DNA from: Shewanella profunda
GTDB taxonomy: Bacteria; Pseudomonadota; Gammaproteobacteria; Enterobacterales; Shewanellaceae
NCBI RefSeq assembly: GCF_023283765.1
Contig: NZ_JAKILG010000028.1
Location: forward strand, 1 to 60,445
Reading direction: 5' to 3'
Length of the DNA: 60,445 nucleotides
In this document: piece by piece, positions 34,362 through 44,725 of the stretch
Numbering within the stretch: the stretch's first letter is position 1
How the letters are laid out: the number at the start of each line of letters is the position of its first letter
Translations under genes and position numbers: made by a program
Notes under the pieces: generated by a model
Database searches by the model: none
Seen by the model: only the letters and a program-made list of their open reading frames with translations
Told to the model about the DNA's origin: nothing

Positions 34362-35303
34362 TTAGGCAATTGTCATTTGCCCGGTGTAGAGGATAAAGTT
34401 TCGCAGTAACAGCACACCAATCAAACTAATACACGCTGTACCCGCCACATAGGCCCATTTACGCTTAGATGTTGCTGTCATAAATAGATTCATCGCTAAT
34501 GGTCCAGATAAACCAAGACCGACGATACCTATCCAGAAAACCCATCCCCAGAAGCCATAGCCAATGGCATTAAAGGCGGCAATTTTACTTTGTCCACCGG
34601 TTAACACTAAGCCCATAAAGAAGGTAAAAATCAGCACAATCTCAACTAGGATCAGTGGAATTTCTACTTTATGGATAAAATGTACTTCTTTACCATTAGG
34701 GCTACCCTTCAGCAGTACGCCACCAAGTAAAGCAGATGCCGCTCCAGAAGAAAGTCCCGATGCCAAGAACAGCAAAGGCAACACTGGGTTTTTCAGCATT
34801 GGATACCCAGGTAAAGCCGATAATAGGAACCCTGTATAAGCCCCAAGTGCGAGGGAGAAAATCACTAACAAGCCAGTGGTTGACGCCTCAAAGCGAGCTA
34901 AGAGTGCCGTCAACTTAAGCACTATCGGGAAACGCTTTTCGCACCAAGCATCGACAGGTTTGCGGAAAGTAATACCTATCCACATAAACATAAACACTTG
35001 GTAAATCAGCAGAATAAGCACACCCATCGACATCACAGAAGTGGGGTTGTAAAACACCAGAATCTTCCAGAAATCGAACGGCTTAGTTAAGTCCAGTACC
35101 AAAATGCCAAGCCCTGCCATTACGGCAACGGGAGCCACAATACATGCAGCTTGCACAAAACCTGACTGATAGGCGTTATGTTTAAGCACAAAATGTTTTA
35201 ACAACACGGCAAAAAACATAGCACCAGCTGAAACACCGGCTAAAAACAAGTAGATCGCAATCGGCCAATGCCAGACTAAGGTATCAAAATGCAGTGCGCT
35301 CAT
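34362..35303 (-). CDS. NrfD/PsrC-like membrane quinone subunit
   Basis: A 313-residue integral membrane protein with about eight helices of the NrfD/PsrC family, beginning LVWHWPIAIYLFLAGVSAGAMF, with FDFWKILVFYNPTSVMSMGV and LFLASGLSSGAASALL. Such proteins hold the quinone site and exchange electrons with a partner ferredoxin subunit. Its ATG overlaps the stop of the upstream ferredoxin gene by four bases (ATGA), so the two are coupled. With the pentaheme cytochrome at 35991 it forms an NrfBCD-like set, but no NrfA nitrite reductase is nearby. Confidence 0.85.
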   Translation of the reverse strand: MSALHFDTLVWHWPIAIYLFLAGVSAGAMFFAVLLKHFVLKHNAYQSGFVQAACIVAPVAVMAGLGILVLDLTKPFDFWKILVFYNPTSVMSMGVLILLIYQVFMFMWIGITFRKPVDAWCEKRFPIVLKLTALLARFEASTTGLLVIFSLALGAYTGFLLSALPGYPMLKNPVLPLLFLASGLSSGAASALLGGVLLKGSPNGKEVHFIHKVEIPLILVEIVLIFTFFMGLVLTGGQSKIAAFNAIGYGFWGWVFWIGIVGLGLSGPLAMNLFMTATSKRKWAYVAGTACISLIGVLLLRNFILYTGQMTIA

Positions 35304-35986
35304 AATGTCACCTCCCCAGATTTTGCAACGATACGGAACAATTTAGGTCTCGTTCCGAGATCAACCTTAGCGCGCTGGGTTGGATTAGACCGCAGAACTT
35401 GAACAACCTCAGAAGTCGGGTCTTTTAAATTACCAAACACGAGAGCTTTTGTTGGACAAATAGCAACACAGGCAGGTTGTTTACCTTGAGCCAGGTTAGT
35501 TTCTCGGCAGAAATCACACTTATCCGCCGCACGGGTGACAGGATTAATGAAGCGAACTTGATAAGGACAAGCCGCAATACAATATTGGCAACCTACGCAT
35601 TTCCACGCATCTACAGAAACGATACCCGTTTGTTTATCAATAAACGCGGCACCCGTTGGACATACATTCACACAGGGCGCATCTTCACAATGCTGGCAAG
35701 ACTTGCGACTAAAGTGATAGAACTGATTAGGATATTCGCCAAAGGGGCCCGCTTGCTTAATTTCCAGCCTAGTAACACCTTCGGGAACATTATTCACTTC
35801 ACGGCATGCCACTTCACATGCTCGGCAGCCAATACACTTAGTTTCATCATGGATAAGTGCATATTTCACATCAGGTTCTGCTTTAACGCTCCCCGATGCA
35901 TTGACTGTGGCGAGAAGTGAGGCGCCAGATGCACCCGCTAATAAAGCACAGGTACCTTTAAGAAATCTTCTTTTTGAATTTTCCAT
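35300..35986 (-). CDS. NrfC-like Tat-exported ferredoxin subunit
   Basis: A 228-residue iron-sulfur protein with a Tat signal (SKRRFLKGTCALLAGASGA) followed by four ferredoxin clusters: CIGCRACEVACREVNN, CQHCEDAPCVNVCP, CVGCQYCIAACP, and CDFCRETN with ACVAICP. It links the NrfD-like quinone site to a periplasmic cytochrome or reductase. ATG 35986 has an AGGAG site; the frame continues upstream but would spoil the Tat signal. The pentaheme cytochrome gene ends only five bases upstream, so this is a tight operon. Confidence 0.87.
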   Translation of the reverse strand: MENSKRRFLKGTCALLAGASGASLLATVNASGSVKAEPDVKYALIHDETKCIGCRACEVACREVNNVPEGVTRLEIKQAGPFGEYPNQFYHFSRKSCQHCEDAPCVNVCPTGAAFIDKQTGIVSVDAWKCVGCQYCIAACPYQVRFINPVTRAADKCDFCRETNLAQGKQPACVAICPTKALVFGNLKDPTSEVVQVLRSNPTQRAKVDLGTRPKLFRIVAKSGEVTL

Positions 35987-35990
35987 AACC

Positions 35991-36455
35991 TTACTCCTGC
36001 TTGCCAGTGTGGCAACTGCTACACAGCTCACTGCGAACCTTTAGCGTCATATCAGCCATTGGATCCGTTGGACTATGTAATTTATGGCAGGCAGCACAAG
36101 GCACTTTTTTAGCGTGTACGTTATGTGTCCAATCCGCTTCACTGAGTTTTTTCTTGGTATGGCACTTCTGACATACACGAAGCTGAACCGGCAGATCCGA
36201 CGCTTCTTGCATACCAAAGACCACCATATCATTTGGTTTTTTAGGGTGGTCACCCTTTTCTCCATGGCAGGAAGAACAGCTCATTTTCATCGCATCTTGG
36301 CCGTGATGCCCTAACATTTGACCGTTACGCTTGTGACACTTCATGCAAGCATCACTGTTAATTTGATTGGCTGGCTCAGCACTCATTGCAGAGAAGCTTA
36401 AAAGCAACGCAGCAGCACCTAAGCGTAACGACCACAGCCATTGTCTTTTGGACAT
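35991..36455 (-). CDS. Periplasmic pentaheme cytochrome c, NrfB-like
   Basis: A 154-residue c-type cytochrome with a signal peptide (WSLRLGAAALLLSFSAMSAEP) and five CxxCH haem sites: CMKCH (37), CSSCH (60), CQKCH (95), CAACH (120) and CSSCH (145). Additional His residues can serve as distal ligands. Size and haem number fit NrfB-type electron carriers. It is the first gene of the NrfBCD-like operon and so is the likely exit or entry point for electrons in the periplasm. The terminal partner is unknown. Confidence 0.88.
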   Translation of the reverse strand: MSKRQWLWSLRLGAAALLLSFSAMSAEPANQINSDACMKCHKRNGQMLGHHGQDAMKMSCSSCHGEKGDHPKKPNDMVVFGMQEASDLPVQLRVCQKCHTKKKLSEADWTHNVHAKKVPCAACHKLHSPTDPMADMTLKVRSELCSSCHTGKQE

Positions 36456-36532
36456 AGGAAGTCCTCACATTTATCCGTAGGAAGGTAAAGAAGGAGTCAA
36501 GGCTCGGATAATTCCGAACCCGACGGTCAAGT

Positions 36533-37009
36533 TCACACTGCTAAAGCTTGCTTAAGACTCTGAGTATCCCACTGTTTATGCGGGTTCATTTCAATAAAAC
36601 TGATATTGAATTTGGTAAACAGTTTTTTCAGTGGTGAGTTGGTTTCTTTACCAGAGTCACTGATAACCATTTTCACTTCAGATGAGTCATGGTCGATTAA
36701 TACATAATCGAGCCGGCAGTCGTGATTTAATTCTGTATCATGGTGGTCCATTTCAAATACAGTGTCTAACGGTACATTACAACAAACATCGTATTTACCT
36801 TCGACAACTGTTTTTAATGATTTAAAAAAATTAAAACTTTGTTTATCAAACAGCACTGGTTTAAGTTTCATCTCATGATGTGCGGCTTCGTCAGGATCTG
36901 CTCTAAAAAACTTAATGCAAGTCATGACAAACATCACAAATACGAATGGTACTGCTACGAATAGCACGAAGTACATAAACGCATAGCTGAGAATGACTGA
37001 AGTATTCAT
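36533..37009 (-). CDS. Membrane-anchored DUF2726-like protein
   Basis: A 158-residue protein with one N-terminal membrane helix (YAFMYFVLFVAVPFVFVMFVM) and a soluble part resembling DUF2726, a restriction-nuclease-like fold. It has an NFFKSLKTVVEGKYDVCCNV lead, then LDYVLIDHDSSEVKMVISDS, and FNISFIEMNPH at the end. DUF2726 usually reads as a DNA-linked domain, so a membrane-tethered copy is unusual. ATG 37009 with TGGAGG upstream. It lies 78 bp before the pentaheme gene in the same direction and may be the first gene of that transcript. Confidence 0.6.
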   Translation of the reverse strand: MNTSVILSYAFMYFVLFVAVPFVFVMFVMTCIKFFRADPDEAAHHEMKLKPVLFDKQSFNFFKSLKTVVEGKYDVCCNVPLDTVFEMDHHDTELNHDCRLDYVLIDHDSSEVKMVISDSGKETNSPLKKLFTKFNISFIEMNPHKQWDTQSLKQALAV

Positions 37010-37420
37010 ACACGCCTCCAAAAACTAATTTATTTTTTGTTATCTCATTTAAAGCAACTTCAGTATTATTTGAAAACACTTATCTTTTCTTGACTACCAT
37101 CACACTTGCAAATAACAATTTAAATATAAACAACAATTTACCAAACAAATCACATTGGCGTATTATGAAAATCTTAAATGCAGATATTAATATGTGATAA
37201 TTCAACAATTGAAATTAAAGTAAGTAAATATCATTTATTAAAATTCCTAATTTTAATAAAAAGGCTTTTTAAATAGACAAAAAGTAAATACAAACCAGTT
37301 GATACACATAGATAAACTCTAGATCCTAAACTTGGGATTAATTTCACATATAAGTTTATTAACTAGCATCATAATTAGGCGTTGCTTTAAGTATTTACTC
37401 AATATTAAGGAATATAAAAA
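37010..37420. other. AT-rich divergent intergenic region
   Basis: 411 bp between the leftward DUF2726-like gene and the rightward LysR gene. Long A/T runs and a short hairpin-like AAAAAGGCTTTTT near 37260 are visible. A single TGTGA half-site occurs near 37194, without a matching half. No gene or RNA is supported. Confidence 0.4.
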
Positions 37421-38389
37421 ATGCATATTAGTAACATGGATAGCCTCGATATTCTGAGTTTAAAAATACTTGTTTCATTATATGAGAACAAGTCAGCAAC
37501 CTACGTATCGAAGGCTCTAGACATTCCAGCACCTAAAATAAGCCGTAGCCTTAAAAACCTACGGGAAATTTTTGGCGACGAGTTATTTATTCGACGCAAA
37601 TACGGTTTATTTCCAAATGAGTTTGCTACTCATTTATATCCAATTGCTAAAGAAGCTATTGAGTGTACGGATAAGTTCCAAAAAGCCAGAATGGCAAATA
37701 CTCGTCAAGTTAAAACACATGTTGAAATTGCAGCACCTGGATTAATTGCCTATGCCTTTCCTAAAGCCTTGATGCAGGCTATTAAAGAAGAGCAGAAACC
37801 CATGCACATAAATATTAATCCTTGGTCTATGCATACGACTCAAGACATTATTAATGGTGATACAACTCTCGGTATTTGTTGCAATAAAAGTGTTGCCGAT
37901 ATCGCCGCATTTGGCGATAAGCTTCTAACGACACCACTGCAACACATGGATAAACTCTATCTGATTGCTAGTAGACATCATCCTATTTTTAAACGGGAAA
38001 TCACCTTAGAAACCATCGCCGAATACCCTTATGTCAATACGGATCTTGGTAATCCCAGTACAAGATTGAGCCCTTATCAAGAGTTTTGCATAACAAATGG
38101 CATTAAACTCAATACTGAAATTACCATTACTAGTATTTCAAGTTTGTTTGAATATCTTGGCGAAAGTAATGCCGTCTCTTTATTGCCTTATCGGGTAGTC
38201 TACGAAATGGTGAGTGATATTCCTGACCTACATACGTGCCAACTATCCCAGTATGAAGCCGAACGTCTGTATGCAGATACCGAAGCACCAACGATTTTTT
38301 TAGTACAAAAAAATCAACCCAATGCACTCAATGAAGATTTAGTATGGTTAAGTGGAGAAATTAAAAAAATCGTCGACCGTATTATCTAG
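37421..38389 (+). CDS. LysR-type regulator next to NrfBCD-like operon
   Basis: A 322-residue LysR-family protein with an HTH at about residues 9-70 (LDILSLKILVSLYENKSATY, DIPAPKISRSLKNLREIFGD, LFIRRKYGLFPNEFATHLYP) and an effector-binding C-terminal domain. ATG 37421 follows AAGGAATATAAAAA; ATG 37436 is an alternative. It is divergent from the DUF2726-like gene and NrfBCD-like operon, which it may regulate. The effector is unknown. Confidence 0.82.
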   Translation: MHISNMDSLDILSLKILVSLYENKSATYVSKALDIPAPKISRSLKNLREIFGDELFIRRKYGLFPNEFATHLYPIAKEAIECTDKFQKARMANTRQVKTHVEIAAPGLIAYAFPKALMQAIKEEQKPMHININPWSMHTTQDIINGDTTLGICCNKSVADIAAFGDKLLTTPLQHMDKLYLIASRHHPIFKREITLETIAEYPYVNTDLGNPSTRLSPYQEFCITNGIKLNTEITITSISSLFEYLGESNAVSLLPYRVVYEMVSDIPDLHTCQLSQYEAERLYADTEAPTIFLVQKNQPNALNEDLVWLSGEIKKIVDRII

Positions 38390-38572
38390 CCTAGTGATAG
38401 CGAAACACAGTCAACCGACAAGCCACCGATACAAGAGGTGATAGGCGTCTTATGCCTAAGCTTAGGCCCCACCTCCCACCATTTAATACGCCCAAGATTT
38501 GTTAAACCAAGCATACATCTTGCGGCGTAAACGCGTTACACTAAGCCCATCTTTATCCTAATAGATTCAGTT

Positions 38573-40294
38573 ATGCGGACCGAAAATACAGCCACACTCA
38601 ATCTTATTTGGGGCGCACTTATTCTTGAGGAACTTGCACGTATTGGGGTGCAACATGTATGCATGGCGCCGGGCTCACGCTCAACACCTTTAACCCTCGC
38701 TGCAGCCGAACAAACAAAGCTTAAACGTCACTTACATTTCGATGAACGTGGATTAGGGTTTATGGCCTTAGGTCTTGCGAAAGCAAGCCGTGCACCAGTC
38801 GCTATCATTACCACCTCAGGTACTGCCGTCGCCAACTTGTATCCCGCGATTGTTGAAGCTTGGTTGACCCATGTTCCTTTGATCGTCTTGAGTGGCGATC
38901 GTCCGCCAGAATTACTCGACTGCGGCGCAAACCAAGCCATAGTTCAGCCCGGTATTTTTGCTCATTACGCCAAGCAAGTTAACTTACCCACACCCGATGT
39001 GCATATAGCGCCACAGGCCTTACTGACAACCGTTGATGAAGCACTAGCGAATCAAACTCGTCCGGTGCACATAAACTGCATGTACCGTGAACCTTTGTAT
39101 CCAAGTGAACTAGGGGCAGCCATTCTCGATACTGAATCGCCCTACCTCAAACCCTTACAAACTTGGCTGCAACTGTCACGCCCTTACACTCAATACGGTA
39201 AATATAAGCAATTTAGCAGTCCGAGCGACGATGCCATAATGCGTTTTGTCCACGGTAAAGGGGTGATTGTTGCCGGCACATTAACACCTGAACAAGATCC
39301 ACAACAGCTCATTGCCCTGTCACAAAAAATCGGCTGGCCTCTACTCACAGATGCACAATCACAACTGCGCCAACACCCCGCTGCGATAGGAAATATTGAT
39401 CAACTACTGCAACATCCAAAGGCACGTAATCTTTTGCAAGAAGCGGATCGCGTGCTGGTGTTCGGTGGCCGCTTATTATCAAAACGCTTGATAGGTTATT
39501 TAGCAGAGCAGAACTGGCACAGTTACTGGCAAGTGCTGCCCGAGCAGGACAGGCTCGATCCGAGCCACAATGCTAAACACGTTTGGCATGCGAATGCCGC
39601 GCAATTTGCAGCATTAAATTGGTATCGCTCCTCCTCCGCGAACTGGGCAAATACGTTAATTACCTATAACGATGAATTACATAACTTATTTGTTCGCAAT
39701 ATCGACCATGGCGAGTTTGGTGAAGCACAGGTCGTACGCGCCATCGCTAATACGCGTCCCTTAGAACAGCAGTTTTTTATTGGTAACAGCTTACCTGTAC
39801 GTTTGTACGATATGTATGCCCCTGTAAGTTGCTGTACCGCTACCACCTATACTAACCGCGGCGCCTCGGGAATTGACGGTCTACTCGCAACGGCTTGTGG
39901 TATTGCAGCCCACGAAGGTAAACCCACCAGTTTGATCATTGGTGATTTATCCCAATTGCACGATCTTAACTCCCTTGCTATTGCTCGCAGTTTAACCAGC
40001 CCATTGGTGATCATTATCCTCAATAATGATGGTGGTAATATCTTCAACTTACTGCCAGTCCCTAATGAACAAGTTCGCAATGACTATTATCGACTTAGCC
40101 ATGGCTTAGAATTTGGGTACGCCGCAGCCATGTTTAATTTGCCTTATAATCAAGTGGATAATTTAGCCGATTTCCTAGATAGCTATAACGAAGCGCTGGA
40201 TTTTCAGGGGGCTTCTATCATTGAAGTCAATGTGAGTAAAACACAAGCCAGCGACCAAATCGCAGCGCTCAATCTTTGGGTGAAACAAAGCTAA
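38573..40294 (+). CDS. menD: MenD, SEPHCHC synthase
   Basis: A 573-residue ThDP-dependent enzyme joining 2-oxoglutarate to isochorismate, the first committed step of menaquinone synthesis. It has the cofactor-activating Glu in [16 protein letters not shown], the [19 protein letters not shown] block, and the ThDP/Mg site [16 protein letters not shown] with [12 protein letters not shown]. Length is normal for MenD. It is the first gene of a menD-menH-menC-menE operon, and its stop overlaps the menH start by one base. Cytoplasmic. The ribosome site is weak. Confidence 0.95.
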   Translation: MRTENTATLNLIWGALILEELARIGVQHVCMAPGSRSTPLTLAAAEQTKLKRHLHFDERGLGFMALGLAKASRAPVAIITTSGTAVANLYPAIVEAWLTHVPLIVLSGDRPPELLDCGANQAIVQPGIFAHYAKQVNLPTPDVHIAPQALLTTVDEALANQTRPVHINCMYREPLYPSELGAAILDTESPYLKPLQTWLQLSRPYTQYGKYKQFSSPSDDAIMRFVHGKGVIVAGTLTPEQDPQQLIALSQKIGWPLLTDAQSQLRQHPAAIGNIDQLLQHPKARNLLQEADRVLVFGGRLLSKRLIGYLAEQNWHSYWQVLPEQDRLDPSHNAKHVWHANAAQFAALNWYRSSSANWANTLITYNDELHNLFVRNIDHGEFGEAQVVRAIANTRPLEQQFFIGNSLPVRLYDMYAPVSCCTATTYTNRGASGIDGLLATACGIAAHEGKPTSLIIGDLSQLHDLNSLAIARSLTSPLVIIILNNDGGNIFNLLPVPNEQVRNDYYRLSHGLEFGYAAAMFNLPYNQVDNLADFLDSYNEALDFQGASIIEVNVSKTQASDQIAALNLWVKQS

Positions 40295-41085
40295 TGCCAA
40301 TCCTAGCCCGCTACGGTGAAACGTCACTGCCGACCTTAGTGTTACTGCACGGTTTTTTGGGCACTAAGGCCGACTGGCTACCGTTAATGCCCACACTGAG
40401 CCAGTACTTTCATTGTATCTGTGTTGATCTACCTGGCCATGGTGATAATCAAGGGGAGTTAGCGCCAACCGAATTGGATGATGGATTTAGTCAATGCGTC
40501 GAAGATGTTATGGCGCGGCTTAATGGTCTTCATATTGACCGATTCCACCTCTATGGTTATTCCCTCGGCGGTCGTATTGCCCTACACCTTGCCAAGGCAC
40601 ATCCCCAAAGACTACTGAGTTTAAATCTCGAATCATGTCATCCAGGGCTTGAATTACTGGCAGAAAAAACCGCCAGATCCACGAATGATGCACTATGGGC
40701 TGAGCGTTTAATCAGACTGAGCAACCGGGATTTTTTGGCCTTGTGGTATCAACAGGCTGTTTTTGCCGATATGACAACAGCTAAGCGCCAAAGTGTTATT
40801 GATTTACGGGCAAGCGTATTAGATCAGCATCCCAAACAAAAGCTAAAACAGATATACCTAGCCACTTCACTTGCCCGACAGGCATCAATGTGGGATTTAC
40901 CCTCACAATTAACCTGTGAGTGCCATTTTTTTGCTGGCACTGAAGATACCAAATTTTCGGCAATTGCCAAAAAATGGCAACTGCAAGCCCCCATTCTCGT
41001 CCATAGCATTAACGGTGCAGGGCACAACATACATCAAATGGCACCCACTGCATTAATCTCAAAAATAGTGGCCTTGTTAGGGTAA
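40294..41085 (+). CDS. menH: MenH, SHCHC synthase
   Basis: A 263-residue alpha/beta hydrolase that eliminates pyruvate from SEPHCHC. It has LVLLHGFLGTKADWLP (oxyanion region), the nucleophile elbow GYSLGGRIALH, and the catalytic His in INGAGHNIHQMAP. ATG 40294 overlaps the menD stop (TAATG); the extended start at 40276 would sit inside menD. The order menD-menH-menC-menE is conserved in Gammaproteobacteria. Confidence 0.92.
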   Translation: MPILARYGETSLPTLVLLHGFLGTKADWLPLMPTLSQYFHCICVDLPGHGDNQGELAPTELDDGFSQCVEDVMARLNGLHIDRFHLYGYSLGGRIALHLAKAHPQRLLSLNLESCHPGLELLAEKTARSTNDALWAERLIRLSNRDFLALWYQQAVFADMTTAKRQSVIDLRASVLDQHPKQKLKQIYLATSLARQASMWDLPSQLTCECHFFAGTEDTKFSAIAKKWQLQAPILVHSINGAGHNIHQMAPTALISKIVALLG

Positions 41086-41112
41086 TTTACCGAATAAGAA
41101 TGTAGGAAGCAT

Positions 41113-42207
41113 ATGATTTTAACGTCGCTTAGCTTGTATCAATACCGACTGCCACTCGAGACATTGCTCCCCGTGGGTAAGCAACGAATCGACCACAGAG
41201 TAGGGTTAGTCTTGCAAGCCTGCACCAGTGCTGACGATCAATACCAACAGGTTGAAGTTGATATTGCCCCACTATCAGGTATCGATATTGACCAGCACGA
41301 TATCATAGGATTTAGCCGTGAAAGCCTTACCCAAGTGCAAACTGCACTAACTGAGTTATTACCCCAGCTCTGCGGGCAAAACATCGATAAACTTATCGAG
41401 TTTTCCGAACAAAGTCCTTATCCTTCACTGGCCTTCGGCTTAAGTCTGCTGCATGCAAAATTAATGGGTAAACTCGGTACTGTTAGGCCACAAAGCACCA
41501 CAATACCTTTAATTTATCATCCAACCGATGCAAGTAACGCACTGCTGGCTAACAAAATTGCTAACCTCAGCATGGATGTTCACTCAGTAAAAGTGAAAGT
41601 TGGGCAGACCTCAATCGAGGATGAGCTGAGTTTAATTTATGGCATTTTAGGTACACGGCCAGATCTTAAACTACGTTTAGATGCAAACCGTGGCCTTACC
41701 CTAGAACAAGCCATCGCATTTGCCGCTTGCTTGCCCTTAGACGCCATCGAATATATCGAAGAGCCTTGCCAGAACCCACAGGATAATATGGCATTTTATC
41801 AAGCCATCGGTTTGCCCTATGCTTTAGATGAGTCGCTAAATGATCCTGAATATCAATTTGAGATGCATGAAGGACTCACAGCGCTAATTATCAAGCCTAT
41901 GCTACTCGGTAGTCTCGAAAAACTATCCAATTTAATCGACACAGCGCACAGCCATGGCGTGCGCTGTATTTTAAGTTCAAGCCTTGAGAGTAGTTTAGGT
42001 ATCCATGATTTGGCACATTTAGCCACAATCCTCACCCCGGATGAAATCCCTGGTCTGGATACCTTAAATGCCTTTAGCCAAGATTTACTCATTTCATCGG
42101 GTAAAACCCAGTGCCTGACACTCCAGCAACTTGAGCTTATCGCGCAGCACGTCGCCCAGACAGAAACGGAAAGTGATAGCGAGTTTGCAGAAACAAAGGA
42201 CGAGTAA
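41113..42207 (+). CDS. menC: MenC, o-succinylbenzoate synthase
   Basis: A 364-residue enolase-superfamily enzyme that dehydrates SHCHC to o-succinylbenzoate. It has the catalytic Lys region VHSVKVKVGQTS, metal ligands in LRLDANRGLTL, YIEEPCQNP and ALDESLN, and the second Lys in LIIKPMLLGSL. AGGAAGCAT precedes ATG 41113. It is separated by 27 bases from menH and followed directly by menE. Confidence 0.93.
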   Translation: MILTSLSLYQYRLPLETLLPVGKQRIDHRVGLVLQACTSADDQYQQVEVDIAPLSGIDIDQHDIIGFSRESLTQVQTALTELLPQLCGQNIDKLIEFSEQSPYPSLAFGLSLLHAKLMGKLGTVRPQSTTIPLIYHPTDASNALLANKIANLSMDVHSVKVKVGQTSIEDELSLIYGILGTRPDLKLRLDANRGLTLEQAIAFAACLPLDAIEYIEEPCQNPQDNMAFYQAIGLPYALDESLNDPEYQFEMHEGLTALIIKPMLLGSLEKLSNLIDTAHSHGVRCILSSSLESSLGIHDLAHLATILTPDEIPGLDTLNAFSQDLLISSGKTQCLTLQQLELIAQHVAQTETESDSEFAETKDE

Positions 42208-42208
42208 C

Positions 42209-43624
42209 GTGCCATTCGTCCCTGCATCTGTATCAAGCGCGATATCCCCCCTACACCGAGCTGCGAGGGATTTTCCACAGCAAACAGCCATTAAGCTGAC
42301 TGGACAGGACATCAATTATCAGACGCTAAGCCAGCATATTATCGCCCTTGGTGAGCAATTAACCGCATCGGGTATTAAAGAAGGCGAACCTGTCGCCTGT
42401 ATTTCAATCAATAACCTTGAAATGATCTGCCTATATTGGGCCTGTATCGATATCGGTGCGATATTTTTCCCGATTTCGCCACGTTTCCCAACCATGCAAG
42501 TTCAAGCCTTAATCGATACCCATCAAGTTGGTTATTATTGGAGCCCAACGAGTGACACGGCGCCGCGGCATTGCCGTCGCTTAGAGTTACAGTTCAATCT
42601 TATTAGCACTAGCTTAACTAAGCCGATAGATTTTAATCGCCCAACTAATGTGATTTTGACCTCAGGCTCGAGTGGTTTTCCCAAGGCAGCCGTGCATTGC
42701 CTAGCCAATCATATTGCCAATGCCGAAGGTGCACGCAGTTTAATCCCTTTAGAAAAGGGCGATGCTTGGCTACTCTCTCTACCTTTATTTCATATCGGCG
42801 GCCTTGCCATTCTTAATCGGTGCGCCTTAGTCGCTGCCAGTGTGGTCATGCCAGATCAAGCAATTAGCCTAAACCAGCAGATAGCGCGCGATAAACTAAC
42901 CCATGTTTCTTTAGTGCCCGCCCAACTTATCAAGTTATTGGCGGACGAAAATACGAAACTTGAAAGTATCAAAGCATTGCTACTCGGCGGCGGCGCTATC
43001 GCTGTCGATTTACTCGAACAGCTTAAGCAGCGCAATATTGCGAGTTTCACCAGTTACGGCATGACGGAAATGGGCTCACAAATCACTACTGGCCCAGCCT
43101 TAAGTGATGGTAACAGTGGTAAGTTACTCCCCAAGCGCGAACTTAAAATAGAAGATAATGTGATTTGGGTGCGCGGCGAATGTCTGTTTATGGGCTACCT
43201 TACCTCGGAAGGAATCCAGCCTTGCGTTGATCAAGATGGTTGGTTTTATACTAAAGATCGAGGTGAATGGGACGAAAATGGCAACCTAAAAATTCTTGGT
43301 CGCATCGATAATATGTTTATCTGCGGCGGCGAAAATATCCAGCCAGAAGAAATTGAGGCGGCACTTAAGCAGCATCCTCTTATTGACGATGCCATCGTCT
43401 TTGCTGAACCTGATGCACAATTTGGCAATCTACCCGCAGCCATCATTCGCGGCAGTATAACCCATGATTTGCATACTAAAACTGGCGAACTCGAATCCTT
43501 TCTCGCCGATAAAATCGCCCGTTTCAAACGCCCACGCCGCTATTACCCTTGGCCTGAAGGTAGTGAGCAAACTGGGCTAAAGGTGAATAGAAAAACCTTA
43601 ATTAATGAAATAAGAAAAGGCTAA
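42209..43624 (+). CDS. menE: MenE, o-succinylbenzoate-CoA ligase
   Basis: A 471-residue acyl-CoA ligase that activates o-succinylbenzoate. Its adenylation motifs are LTSGSSGFPKAAVH, SFTSYGMTEMGSQIT and YTKDRGEWDENGNLKILGRI, with a C-terminal TGLKVNRKTL lysine region. GTG 42209, two bases after the menC stop, has AAGGA upstream; the frame continues into menC to 42131, which is not needed. It is the last gene of the men operon and is followed by a strong terminator. menA, menB, menF and menG are not in the window. Confidence 0.93.
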   Translation: MPFVPASVSSAISPLHRAARDFPQQTAIKLTGQDINYQTLSQHIIALGEQLTASGIKEGEPVACISINNLEMICLYWACIDIGAIFFPISPRFPTMQVQALIDTHQVGYYWSPTSDTAPRHCRRLELQFNLISTSLTKPIDFNRPTNVILTSGSSGFPKAAVHCLANHIANAEGARSLIPLEKGDAWLLSLPLFHIGGLAILNRCALVAASVVMPDQAISLNQQIARDKLTHVSLVPAQLIKLLADENTKLESIKALLLGGGAIAVDLLEQLKQRNIASFTSYGMTEMGSQITTGPALSDGNSGKLLPKRELKIEDNVIWVRGECLFMGYLTSEGIQPCVDQDGWFYTKDRGEWDENGNLKILGRIDNMFICGGENIQPEEIEAALKQHPLIDDAIVFAEPDAQFGNLPAAIIRGSITHDLHTKTGELESFLADKIARFKRPRRYYPWPEGSEQTGLKVNRKTLINEIRKG

Positions 43625-43712
43625 ATTTGCAAGAATTGAAACTATAAAAGTAGCTCCTATTCTATAAATTAATGCACTGGGAATAACCTGTTGTTAAAAG
43701 TGGATTATTTCA

Positions 43713-43750
43713 GCCATAAAAAAACCTGCCGTAGCAGGTTTTTTTATGGC
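43713..43750. terminator. Bidirectional terminator between menE and rpoH
   Basis: An exact 17-bp stem (43713-43729 with 43734-43750, core AACCTGC/GCAGGTT) and a CGTA loop, with T-runs usable on both strands. It serves convergent menE and rpoH. Confidence 0.92.
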
Positions 43751-43774
43751 TAAGTCACTTTCGCGTGACGCAGC

Positions 43775-44632
43775 TTAGGCTTCCATGCAGGCTTTTAGCT
43801 TGTTCATGGCATTTTTTTCAAGCTGGCGAATACGCTCAGCCGACACTTGGTAAGTCTCTGCCAATTCTTGCAACGTCGTTTTATTGTCATCTAACCAACG
43901 GGCACGCAGAATATGCTGGCTGCGTTCGTCTAAGGTTTTGATCGCTGACAATAAACGACCTTGGGCATTGGATTCCCAGTTGTCGTTTTCGATGTTTTCG
44001 GCTAAATCTGACGAATGATCTTCAAGATAATGAACTGGGGCAAAATCCTGCTCATCATCGTTATCACTGGTCAAATCAAAAGCGGGGTCCTGGGCTGCCA
44101 TACGTGATTCCATTTCGGTCACATCTGCCTTAGACACACCTAAATTTTCAGCCACCATAGTGACCTCTTCATCGCTAAACCAACCTAAGCGTTTTTTCGC
44201 TTTACGGATGTTAAAGAACAACTTACGTTGTGCTTTAGTGGTTGCGACTTTAACAATACGCCAGTTTTTCAGCACATATTCATGAATTTCTGCTTTGATC
44301 CAGTGCACAGCAAAGGACACTAGACGCACACCAACATTGGGATCGAAGCGTTTTACCGCTTTCATCAGACCAATGTTGCCTTCTTGGATCAAATCCGCCT
44401 GTGGCAGACCATAACCTGAATAGCCTTTTGCGACATGCACAACAAAGCGTAAATGCGACATAATCAGTTGCTTCGCCGCTTGCAGATCACCGGTTTCCTG
44501 CAAACGCTTGGCTAACTCATACTCAGCCTCAGCGTCGAGCATACTGATGCTAGTCACTGAATGGATATAAGCTTCTAGACTACTACTGCCCCGTGGGACT
44601 GTCAGTGCCATTGATTGCGTTTGAAAGGTCAT
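43775..44632 (-). CDS. rpoH: RpoH, heat-shock sigma factor 32
   Basis: A 285-residue sigma factor of the heat-shock type. Region 2 has [20 protein letters not shown] with [19 protein letters not shown], the RpoH box is [16 protein letters not shown], and region 4 has [19 protein letters not shown] with [19 protein letters not shown]. It directs RNA polymerase to chaperone and protease promoters. ATG 44632 follows GTAGGAGCGCGA. A sigma-70-like promoter lies about 95-120 bases upstream. It is separate from ftsX by 235 bp and, as in E. coli, follows it. Confidence 0.96.
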   Translation of the reverse strand: MTFQTQSMALTVPRGSSSLEAYIHSVTSISMLDAEAEYELAKRLQETGDLQAAKQLIMSHLRFVVHVAKGYSGYGLPQADLIQEGNIGLMKAVKRFDPNVGVRLVSFAVHWIKAEIHEYVLKNWRIVKVATTKAQRKLFFNIRKAKKRLGWFSDEEVTMVAENLGVSKADVTEMESRMAAQDPAFDLTSDNDDEQDFAPVHYLEDHSSDLAENIENDNWESNAQGRLLSAIKTLDERSQHILRARWLDDNKTTLQELAETYQVSAERIRQLEKNAMNKLKACMEA

Positions 44633-44725
44633 TCGCGCTCCTACTTTTCTTACTAAATACTTATCAAATATAAGTCGATTGTATTCTTGGGTTATTACAA
44701 AATACCGCCAAGAATAGGCTGACGA

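Noticed and set aside
37194..37198. TGTGA half-site as a CRP site for the NrfBCD-like operon
   Set aside because: Only one half of the dyad is present, and the second half has no good match.
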